NCBI RefSeq assembly: GCF_016583785.1
Contig: NZ_NRRU01000011.1
Coordinates: 1-64,000, forward strand
Length of the DNA: 64,000 nt
Direction of reading: 5' to 3'
DNA from: Rubrivivax gelatinosus
GTDB taxonomy: Bacteria; Pseudomonadota; Gammaproteobacteria; Burkholderiales; Burkholderiaceae_C
Position numbers and translations under genes: made by a program. The notes under the pieces are model-generated. The model saw only the letters and a program-made list of their open reading frames with translations, was not told where the DNA came from and ran no database searches. Of the stretch, positions 53,470 through 64,000 are shown piece by piece; position 1 is the stretch's first letter, and each line of letters begins with the position of its first letter.

Positions 53470-55617
53470 TCAGGCCGGCGCGCCCACCGGTGCCGCCGCC
53501 GGCGGCAGATCGGCCAGCATCGTGCGCACTTCGCCCGGGCTCAGGATCTCGCTCAGCACACGCGGCGCCGCCTCGCCCGGCACGTAGAGCGCGTACACCG
53601 GCACGCCGCTGCGGCCCAGCCGCGCCAGCTCGGCGGTGATCGCGGCGTCGCGCCGTGTCCAGTCGGCCCGCAGCAGCACGACGCCGCGGCTGCGGAACTC
53701 GGCCAGCACGTCGGCGCGCGAGAGCGTCGTGCGCTTGTTCACCTGGCAGGTCACGCACCAGGCGGCGGTGAAGTCGACGAACACGGTGCGGCCCTCGGCC
53801 GCCAGCGTCGCCGCACGTTCGGCGCTCCAGGGCTGCCAGTCGCCTTCGGCCCGGGCGCTGGCCGCAGCCGGCGGCGCCTCGTGCCAGGCCGGCAGCGCCC
53901 AGGCGAGCGTGGCGCCCAGCAGCAGCACGGCGACGGCGCCGAAGCCGACACGGGCACGCGTGCCCAGCGTGCGCGCGCCGAAGGCCCAGGCGGCAAAAGC
54001 CAGCGCCAGCAGCAGCGCCAGCAGCGCCGCGGCGCCGTCGATGCCGGCCTGCTGCCCCAGAACCCAGACCAGCCAGACGACGGTGGCGAACATCGGGAAG
54101 GCCATCGCCACCTTGAAGTGCAGCATCCAGACGCCTGGCCGCGGCAGCCAGCCGGCCAGGCGTGGCCAGGCGCTGGCGAGCAGATAGGGCGCGGCCATGC
54201 CCAGGCCGAGCACCGCGAAGACCAGCAGCGCCTGCGCCGGGGCCAGCGTCATCGCGACGCCGAGCGAAGCGCCCATGAACGGCGCCGTGCAGGGCGAGGC
54301 GACCGCGACCGCGAGCACGCCGGTCAGCAGCGAGTCGACCAGCGGATGGCGCGCACGCGCCGCCGCCCACGACGACGGCAGCACCGAGCCGAGCTCGAAG
54401 ACGCCGGCCAGGTTCAGCCCGATCAGCGTGAACAGCGCCGCCAGCGCCGCGACCACGCCCGGCTGCTGCAGCTGGAAGCCCCAGCCGAGCTGCTCGCCGC
54501 CGGCGCGCAGCGCCAGCAGCAGCCCGGCGAGCGCGACGAAGGAGACCACGACCCCGGCGGCATAGGCCAGGCCGCCGGCCAGCAGCTTGCCGCGGTCGTG
54601 CGCGTGGGCGGCGAAACCCAGCACCTTCAGCGACAGCACCGGGAACACGCAGGGCATCAGGTTCAGCAGCATGCCGCCGAAGAAAGCCAGCAGCAGCGCG
54701 GGCAGCAGCCCGCCTTCGGCCGCGGCGGGCGGCAGCGGCGCCGCGGCCGCTGGTTCGGCCGTCTCGGTCGTCTCAGGCGCAGCCAGCGCCGGCCAGGCGC
54801 CGGTGACGGCGGCGGCGAGCTCGATGCCGGCGGGCTCGCCGGCACGCGTCAGCACCAGCTCCAGCGTCTCGGGCGCAGCCGTGCGCTGCGGGTCTATCGC
54901 CAGGCGCGCGTTCCAGTCGGCGCCGGCCCAGGCAGCTTCGGGCCGGGCGGCGTTGCGCAGCGCGCCAGCGGTGGCCGGCAGCAGGTCCAGCGCCTGGCCC
55001 TGCCAGTCGGCCGGCAGGCCCTTGACGCTGAGCTGCACGCTGTCGCCGTCGATGCGGGCGGCGGCGCTGACGCCGGCCACGCGCCGCGGCAGCGCGGCAC
55101 GCGCGGCCTCGAACAGCGCCGCCGAGCCGGCCGTCGCCTGCTCGCGCGGCAGCGACAGCACGAAGTCGCCCGACTCGGGGATGCAGACCTCTTTGCAGAC
55201 CAGCCACTCGGCGTGCAGCCGGATGTCCAGCGTGCGCGCGTCGAAGCCCGGGCCCACCTGCACGGCCACCGGCAGCAGGAGCGTGCCGTCGTAGCCGAAG
55301 TTCATCAGCGGCCCGACCGGCAGCCGCTTGGGCGTCGGCCACTCGATGTCGCCGGCAGCGACACCCGGCGGCAGCGTCCAGGCCAGGGTCGTCGGCAGGC
55401 CCGAATCGCCGGGGTTCTTCCAGTAGCTGTGCCAGCCGTCCTGATGCCGGATCACCAGGCCCAGCGCCAGCGGCTTGCCGGCGCCGACACCTTCGGGCGC
55501 ATGGGCGACGAGTTCGGCCCGCACCTGGGGTGTCTGGACGACAGCAGCGGGCGCGGCCGAAACCAGCGGTGCGGCGAGCAGGAGGGCGAGCGGGAGCAGG
55601 AGTCGGGGCAGGGACAT
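53470..55617 (-). CDS. dsbD: DsbD/ScsB-like thiol:disulfide reductase
   Basis: A 715-residue membrane protein that carries reducing power from cytoplasmic thioredoxin to the periplasm. A signal peptide (MSLPRLLLPLALLLAAPLVS) leads to a long N-terminal domain with a Cys pair in WLVCKEVCIPESG, of the ScsB type and larger than the E. coli DsbD alpha domain. The eight-helix core has MPCVFPVLSLKVLGF and VASPCTAPFMG, and the C-terminal thioredoxin-like domain has AWCVTCQVNKRTTL. E. coli DsbD has 565 residues. ATG 55617 is chosen for the signal peptide. It faces glpD tail to tail with 7 bases between them. Confidence 0.9.
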   Translation of the reverse strand: MSLPRLLLPLALLLAAPLVSAAPAAVVQTPQVRAELVAHAPEGVGAGKPLALGLVIRHQDGWHSYWKNPGDSGLPTTLAWTLPPGVAAGDIEWPTPKRLPVGPLMNFGYDGTLLLPVAVQVGPGFDARTLDIRLHAEWLVCKEVCIPESGDFVLSLPREQATAGSAALFEAARAALPRRVAGVSAAARIDGDSVQLSVKGLPADWQGQALDLLPATAGALRNAARPEAAWAGADWNARLAIDPQRTAAPETLELVLTRAGEPAGIELAAAVTGAWPALAAPETTETAEPAAAAPLPPAAAEGGLLPALLLAFFGGMLLNLMPCVFPVLSLKVLGFAAHAHDRGKLLAGGLAYAAGVVVSFVALAGLLLALRAGGEQLGWGFQLQQPGVVAALAALFTLIGLNLAGVFELGSVLPSSWAAARARHPLVDSLLTGVLAVAVASPCTAPFMGASLGVAMTLAPAQALLVFAVLGLGMAAPYLLASAWPRLAGWLPRPGVWMLHFKVAMAFPMFATVVWLVWVLGQQAGIDGAAALLALLLALAFAAWAFGARTLGTRARVGFGAVAVLLLGATLAWALPAWHEAPPAAASARAEGDWQPWSAERAATLAAEGRTVFVDFTAAWCVTCQVNKRTTLSRADVLAEFRSRGVVLLRADWTRRDAAITAELARLGRSGVPVYALYVPGEAAPRVLSEILSPGEVRTMLADLPPAAAPVGAPA

Positions 55618-55787
55618 CGCGGGTCGGCCGTCGGCCGGACAGGACGGCAGCGCAGAGCGGTGCCGGGGGCCGGAGAAAGCGCCATTGTCGGCCAGCACGA
55701 CAGCCTGCATCGCAAGCGCTGCGACGGCCGCGGCAGCAGCCCCGCGATCACGGTTGCAGGTGTTCCGTCTTGACCGGGGTTTATCCG

Positions 55788-55793
55788 TATAAT
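55788..55793 (+). promoter_or_regulatory. Perfect TATAAT -10 before the atp operon
   Basis: TATAAT lies 35 bases before atpI in the 211-base gap between dsbD and atpI. TTGACC at 55770-55775 is only 12 bases upstream of it, too close for a normal -35, so the exact promoter is unsettled. Confidence 0.5.
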
Positions 55794-55828
55794 GATTTGG
55801 CTTTGCTGTCCGCTTCTCCCGACTCACC

Positions 55829-56305
55829 ATGGCGATCGACCGGAAATTGCTCGCCGACCCATGGCAGGACGAGGATGACGCGGCAGACCTGCATCCCGAG
55901 CCGCTGAGCCGCGAGCAAGCTCGCGACCTGCGCCGGAGGAAGCCGCAGCTGTCTCCATGGCGGGTGATCCTCGCGCAGACGGTGGTCGGGACGGTGGTCG
56001 CGTTGCTCGCAGCGCTGATCACGGGCGGGGCAGCAGCCGGATGGTCGGCGCTTTACGGCGCCGCCACCGCGGTCCTTCCGAGTGCCTTGATGGCGCGCGG
56101 GATGACCAGTCGATTCGGCAGCATGTCGCCCGGCGCTGGCGCCGTCAGCTTCATGTTGTGGGAGTCGGTGAAGATCGCGGTTTCGGTCGTCATGCTGTTG
56201 CTGGCTCCGAAGCTCGTGCAGTCGCTGAGCTGGCCAGCATTGCTGGTCGCCCTGGCGCTGTGCATCAAGACATATTGGGTCGCGCTCCTGTGGCGCGGCC
56301 GCTGA
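55829..56305 (+). CDS. atpI: ATP synthase subunit I (AtpI)
   Basis: A 158-residue small membrane protein with a basic/acidic N-terminus and about four helices (VVGTVVALLAALITGGAAAG and VKIAVSVVMLLLAPKLVQ are two). AtpI helps to assemble the c-ring. Identification rests on size, hydrophobicity and its position directly before atpB, 25 bases apart. Confidence 0.8.
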   Translation: MAIDRKLLADPWQDEDDAADLHPEPLSREQARDLRRRKPQLSPWRVILAQTVVGTVVALLAALITGGAAAGWSALYGAATAVLPSALMARGMTSRFGSMSPGAGAVSFMLWESVKIAVSVVMLLLAPKLVQSLSWPALLVALALCIKTYWVALLWRGR

Positions 56306-56330
56306 CAAGACGACACGGGACGACGAAGAC

Positions 56331-57203
56331 ATGGCAGCCGAAGGAACCGCAGCACACGCGCCGACCGCGGGCGAGTACATCGTCCACCATCTGCACCACG
56401 CGCAGACCGGTCACCAGACGGGTGTCGTCGACTTCTCCGTCATCAACCTCGACTCCGCGTTCTTCGCGGTCGCGCTCGGCATCCTGACCTGCTGGCTGCT
56501 GTGGATGGCGGCGCGCAAGGCGACCTCGGGCGTGCCGGGGCGGTTCCAGGCCGCCGTCGAGATCCTCGTCGAGATGGTCGACAGCCAGGCCAAGGACATC
56601 GTCCACAACGCCCAGAGCCGCAAGTTCGTCGCTCCGCTGGCGCTGACGGTCTTCATCTGGATCTTCATGCTCAACGCGATGGACCTGCTGCCGGTCGATC
56701 TGCTGCCCTGGATGTGGCAGACCGCCACCGGCAACCACGAGGCCTATCTGCGCGTCGTGCCGACCGCCGACCTGTCGATCACGATGGCGATGTCGGTCAG
56801 CGTGCTGCTGCTGTGCCTGTACTACAACCTGAAGATCAAGGGCGTCGGCGGCTTCGCGCACGAACTCGTGACGGCGCCGTTCGGCACCAGCAAGAACCCG
56901 GTGTTCGCGCTGCTGCTGGGCATCGTCAACCTCGCGATGCAGCTCGTCGAATTCGTCGCCAAGACGATCTCGCACGGCATGCGGCTGTTCGGCAACATGT
57001 ACGCCGGCGAGCTGATCTTCCTGCTGATCGCGCTGCTCGGCGGTGCGTTCACCCTTTCCGCCAGCGGTCTGGCGCTGTCCCTGCTGCACATCGTGGCCGG
57101 GACGGTCTGGGCCATCTTCCACATCCTGATCATCACGCTCCAGGCGTTCGTGTTCATGATGCTGACGCTGGTGTACATCGGTCAGGCGCACGAATCGCAC
57201 TGA
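56331..57203 (+). CDS. atpB: ATP synthase Fo subunit a
   Basis: A 290-residue proton-channel subunit. The essential Arg is in TISHGMRLFGNMYAGELIFL, and ALTVFIWIFMLNAMDLLPVD is the typical first core helix. The start MAAEGTAAHAPTAGEYIVHH precedes it. Protons pass between this subunit and the c-ring. Confidence 0.96.
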   Translation: MAAEGTAAHAPTAGEYIVHHLHHAQTGHQTGVVDFSVINLDSAFFAVALGILTCWLLWMAARKATSGVPGRFQAAVEILVEMVDSQAKDIVHNAQSRKFVAPLALTVFIWIFMLNAMDLLPVDLLPWMWQTATGNHEAYLRVVPTADLSITMAMSVSVLLLCLYYNLKIKGVGGFAHELVTAPFGTSKNPVFALLLGIVNLAMQLVEFVAKTISHGMRLFGNMYAGELIFLLIALLGGAFTLSASGLALSLLHIVAGTVWAIFHILIITLQAFVFMMLTLVYIGQAHESH

Positions 57204-57262
57204 CGGGTCGACCCCGGGGCAATTCCTGCCCTTTTCCCCCTTCCTCCACTTACCGCATTTAG

Positions 57263-57538
<276 letters not shown>

Positions 57539-57622
57539 TCCGGCGCGCGGCCATTCGCCGCGTATCGGGCGGCGGCGTCGCCTGAAAGCCGTTTTCCGCC
57601 ACAAGCGTTTCGAGGACACAAA

Positions 57623-58093
57623 GTGAGCATCAACGCGACACTGATCATCCAGATGATCGTGTTCCTGATCCTGGTCGGGTTCACGATGAAGTTCGTCTGG
57701 CCGCCGATCGTCAAGGCGCTCGACGAGCGCGCCGCCAAGATTGCCGACGGCCTGTCGGCTGCCGACAAGGCCAAGGCGGATCTGGCGGTTGCGAACCAGC
57801 GTGTCGAGCAGCAGCTCTCGGCCGCGCGCAACGATGCCCAGAAGCGGCTCGCCGACGCCGAACGCCTCGCGCAGCAGATGATCGAGGAAGCCAAGGGGCG
57901 TGCCTCCGAGGAAGGGGCCAAGATCATCGCCGCTGCACGGGCCGAGGCCGAGCAGGAAGCCGTCAAGGCACGCGAGGTGCTGCGCGAGCAGGTCGCCGGC
58001 CTGGCCGTCAAGGGCGCCGAGCAGATCCTGCGTCGCGAGGTGAATCCGAGCGTGCACGCCGATCTGCTGTCGCGCCTGAAAGCGGAGCTCTGA
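57623..58093 (+). CDS. atpF: ATP synthase Fo subunit b
   Basis: A 156-residue peripheral-stalk subunit. One N-terminal membrane helix ([20 protein letters not shown]) is followed by a long charged coiled coil rich in Ala, Glu and Lys. The GTG start has GAGG before it. It ends one base before atpH starts. Confidence 0.96.
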   Translation: MSINATLIIQMIVFLILVGFTMKFVWPPIVKALDERAAKIADGLSAADKAKADLAVANQRVEQQLSAARNDAQKRLADAERLAQQMIEEAKGRASEEGAKIIAAARAEAEQEAVKAREVLREQVAGLAVKGAEQILRREVNPSVHADLLSRLKAEL

Positions 58094-58094
58094 C

Positions 58095-58625
58095 ATGGCC
58101 GAGCTCGCGACCGTCGCCCGGCCGTACGCCGAAGCGCTGTACCAGGCCGCAGGCACCGACGCCGCGGCGCTCGCGCCGCAGATCGACGCCCTGGCCGCGG
58201 TGGCGGGCAACGCCGAGCTGCGCCAGTTTGCCGACCACCCCAAGGTGCCGGCATCGCAGATCTACGACGTCGTCGCCGGCGTCGTCGGCGGCGAACTCGA
58301 CAAGCGCACGGCCAACCTGCTTCGCACCGTCATCGAAAACGGCCGCCTGGCGGCGCTGCCCGAGGTCGCGGCCCAGTTCCGCGCCCTGGTCAACGCATCC
58401 GGCGGCGTCTCCGACGCGACGGTCTACAGCGCGTTCCCGCTCGACGGCGCGCAGCTCGCCGAGGTCACGGCCTCGCTCGAGAAGCGCTTCGGCCGCAAGC
58501 TGAACACGCACGTCGAAGTCGACCCGGAGCTGATCGGCGGCGTGCGCGTCGTCGTCGGCGACGAGGTGCTCGACACCTCGGTCCGCGCCCGTCTCGAACA
58601 GATGAAGGCCGCCCTGACCGCCTGA
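58095..58625 (+). CDS. atpH: ATP synthase F1 subunit delta
   Basis: A 176-residue subunit that joins the peripheral stalk to the top of F1. [16 protein letters not shown] is the standard N-terminus, and the C-terminal [20 protein letters not shown] motif is conserved across the family. Confidence 0.96.
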   Translation: MAELATVARPYAEALYQAAGTDAAALAPQIDALAAVAGNAELRQFADHPKVPASQIYDVVAGVVGGELDKRTANLLRTVIENGRLAALPEVAAQFRALVNASGGVSDATVYSAFPLDGAQLAEVTASLEKRFGRKLNTHVEVDPELIGGVRVVVGDEVLDTSVRARLEQMKAALTA

Positions 58626-58659
58626 CAGCCGTCGAGCGAGCGCCCTTCGAGGAGAACCT

Positions 58660-60213
<1,554 letters not shown>

Positions 60214-60231
60214 ACATGGCCCACCCCCGAT

Positions 60232-60292
60232 CCCCCTTGGCGGGGGCGACGCCTGCGTCCCGGCCGAGCCGGGTTCGTGGTGTCCGCTTGAC
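60232..60292. repeat. Dispersed intergenic repeat, copy B, inside the atp operon
   Basis: CCCCCTTGGCGGGGGCGACGCC is followed by CCCGGCCGAGCCGGGTTCG and TGTCCGCTTGACT. Copy A at 36460-36520 has the same order of elements. It fills most of the atpA-atpG gap and can form hairpins. Confidence 0.6.
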
Positions 60293-60303
60293 TGGAGTGC
60301 CTC

Positions 60304-62608
<2,305 letters not shown>

Positions 62609-62650
62609 CGCCCAGCAGCGTCCGGCCTGTCGGCGCGATGGAGATTTGAG

Positions 62651-63070
62651 ATGGCAAACACGATTCACGTCGACGTCGTCTCGGCCGAGGAGAGCATCTT
62701 CTCGGGCGAGGCCAAGTTCGTCGCGCTGCCGGGCGAAAGCGGCGAGCTCGGCATCCTGCCGCGCCACACGCCGCTGATCACCCGCATCCGGCCGGGCGCG
62801 GTGCGCATCCAGCGCGCCGACAACGGCGAGGAAGAGTTCGTCTTCGTCGCCGGCGGCATCCTGGAAGTGCAGCCCAACGTCGTGACGGTTCTCGCCGACA
62901 CCGCGATCCGCGGCCACGACCTGGACGAAGCCAAGGCGACCGAAGCCAAGCGTCTGGCCGAGGAAGCGATGCGCGACGCCAAGAGCGACATCGACCTGGC
63001 CAAGGCCCAGAGCGAGTTCGCCACGATGGCCGCCCAGATCGCCGCGATCCAGAAGCTGCGCCGCAAATAA
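62651..63070 (+). CDS. atpC: ATP synthase F1 subunit epsilon
   Basis: A 139-residue rotor and inhibitory subunit. The N-terminal beta-sandwich contains [20 protein letters not shown] and [14 protein letters not shown], and the C-terminal helical hairpin runs from about residue 90. It is the last atp gene and is followed by a terminator. Confidence 0.97.
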   Translation: MANTIHVDVVSAEESIFSGEAKFVALPGESGELGILPRHTPLITRIRPGAVRIQRADNGEEEFVFVAGGILEVQPNVVTVLADTAIRGHDLDEAKATEAKRLAEEAMRDAKSDIDLAKAQSEFATMAAQIAAIQKLRRK

Positions 63071-63092
63071 TCCGGCCAGCGCCGGAACGACG

Positions 63093-63127
63093 GGCCGCCC
63101 GCGCTTTCAGCGCCGGCGGCCTTTTCT
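63093..63127 (+). terminator. Terminator of the atp operon
   Basis: GGCCGCC (63093-63099) pairs with GGCGGCC (63115-63121), and TTTTCTT follows. Confidence 0.85.
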
Positions 63128-63157
63128 TCGTCCGTCGCGGCGGTGCATCATCGGCGC

Positions 63158-63961
63158 ATGGGCACGAACGGCAACGGCAAAGGCAAGAACGGGCGCAACG
63201 GCAAGCTCTCCAAGAGCGACTACCTGGAGCAGCTGGAGCCGCTGGAGCTCGAACTCAACGACCTCGCGCGCTGGCTGCAGCACACCGGCAAACGCCTGCT
63301 GGTGCTGATCGAGGGCCGCGACACCGCCGGCAAGGGCGGCACGATCTCGGCGATCTCGGCTACGCTGAACCCGCGCCAGTGCCGCACCGTCGCGCTGCCC
63401 AAGCCGACCGAGCGCGAGGCCACCGAGTGGTACTTCCAGCGTTATGTCGCGCACCTGCCGGCGGCCGGCGAGGTCGTGCTCTTCGACCGCAGCTGGTACA
63501 ACCGCGCCGGCGTCGAACGGGTCATGGGCTATTGCAGCGAAGCCCAGGCCAAGGCCTTCCTGAAGCAGGCGCCGGTGTTCGAGAAGCTGCTGGTCGACGA
63601 CGGCATCCTGCTGCTCAAGTACTGGCTCACCGTCGATCAGGCGCAGCAGGAGCAGCGTTTCGCCGAACGCCTGGCCGACCCGCTCAAGCGCTGGAAGCTG
63701 TCGCCGGTGGACCTGCAGGCGCGCACGCGCTACGCCGACTACGGCCGCGCACGCGAGGCGATGCTGAAGGCCACCCACACCGAACACGCGCCCTGGACCC
63801 TGGTCGACTTCAACGACCAGCGCCGCGGCCGGCTGCACCTGATCCGCGACCTGATCGCGCGCGTGCCCGACCGCAAGGTGCCGGCGCAGAAGATCGAGTT
63901 CGCGCCGCTGGAGCACCCGCCGCTGATCGAGCGTTTCGACGGGCCGCTGAAGCCGAGCTGA
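63158..63961 (+). CDS. ppk2: Polyphosphate kinase 2 family protein
   Basis: A 267-residue PPK2-type kinase that moves phosphate between polyphosphate and nucleotides (ADP/ATP or GDP/GTP). Walker A is LLVLIEGRDTAGKGGTI, the lid and Walker B region includes VVLFDRSWYNRAGVERVMGY, and SPVDLQARTRYADYGRAREA is typical. A low-complexity Gly/Asn/Lys start (MGTNGNGKGKNGRNGK) precedes the fold. It lies 87 bases after atpC, beyond the terminator, so it is probably a separate unit. Single-domain PPK2 proteins can favour either direction, and the sequence alone does not decide it. Confidence 0.92.
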   Translation: MGTNGNGKGKNGRNGKLSKSDYLEQLEPLELELNDLARWLQHTGKRLLVLIEGRDTAGKGGTISAISATLNPRQCRTVALPKPTEREATEWYFQRYVAHLPAAGEVVLFDRSWYNRAGVERVMGYCSEAQAKAFLKQAPVFEKLLVDDGILLLKYWLTVDQAQQEQRFAERLADPLKRWKLSPVDLQARTRYADYGRAREAMLKATHTEHAPWTLVDFNDQRRGRLHLIRDLIARVPDRKVPAQKIEFAPLEHPPLIERFDGPLKPS

Positions 63962-64000
63962 AGATCAGCGGCCGGCCCCCGGCGGTGGGCAGCCGGCGCG

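Overview
The window is GC-rich chromosomal DNA with tightly packed genes, many GTG starts and short overlaps, typical of a Burkholderiales betaproteobacterium. A Rubrivivax-like organism is the best guess. The cytochrome c' at 48274-48729 closely resembles what I remember of the Rubrivivax gelatinosus protein, and the fused glucokinase-HexR gene, the split MetH and the gshA type are all betaproteobacterial features. No rRNA, tRNA, CRISPR array, insertion sequence or prophage was recognised.

Layout. (1) 1-7604: the 3' part of a TRAP transporter permease gene, broken at its left side by a 117-bp perfect inverted repeat that may be an assembly artefact; an Rrf2-type regulator without cluster cysteines divergent from an NhaR-like LysR regulator; a LytS/LytR-type two-component pair; a TlpA-like thioredoxin; and the Rep helicase. 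(2) 7690-26253: a complete maltodextrin/starch locus. It holds a lipoprotein pullulanase and a divergent lipoprotein alpha-amylase, a malK-malE-malF-malG ABC importer with a periplasmic MalS-like amylase and a small secreted protein made only of a CBM41-like starch-binding domain, a LamB-type maltoporin with a glucokinase, and a second glucokinase fused to a HexR-type repressor. Four palindromes resembling the HexR operator (TGTAGTnnnACTACA) lie in front of the amylase/pullulanase pair, malK and both glucokinase genes, which suggests one local regulon. (3) 26268-32981: metH lacking its homocysteine domain, behind a clear S-adenosylhomocysteine riboswitch; a ComM-like ATPase; and glnK-amtB behind a sigma-54 promoter. 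(4) 33081-42928: gshA, kup, benE and gshB in a row, a divergent SHMT paralogue, an ABC-F ATPase and an unknown protein. (5) 42998-48102: a MocR-type regulator divergent from a tightly coupled operon of racemase, aminotransferase, PhzF-like protein and AlaX editing protein. (6) 48274-55617: cytochrome c' divergent from cytochrome b561, then a run of GNAT, aldose epimerase, SMP-30 lactonase and GlpD, and a convergent DsbD/ScsB-like protein. (7) 55788-63961: the full F1Fo ATP synthase operon atpIBEFHAGDC, followed by a PPK2 polyphosphate kinase.

How the parts work together. Region 2 reads as a layered pathway. Outer-surface pullulanase and amylase cut starch-like polymers, LamB admits maltodextrins, periplasmic MalS-like amylase trims them, MalEFGK imports them, and two glucokinases feed glucose into central metabolism, where the HexR domain is expected to sense an Entner-Doudoroff intermediate. 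The parts I judge most worth following up are the putative HexR regulon, the tandem hairpins between malE and malF, the stand-alone CBM41 protein, the SAH riboswitch arrangement, the MocR/racemase/AlaX operon and the interleaving of glutathione synthesis with a potassium transporter.
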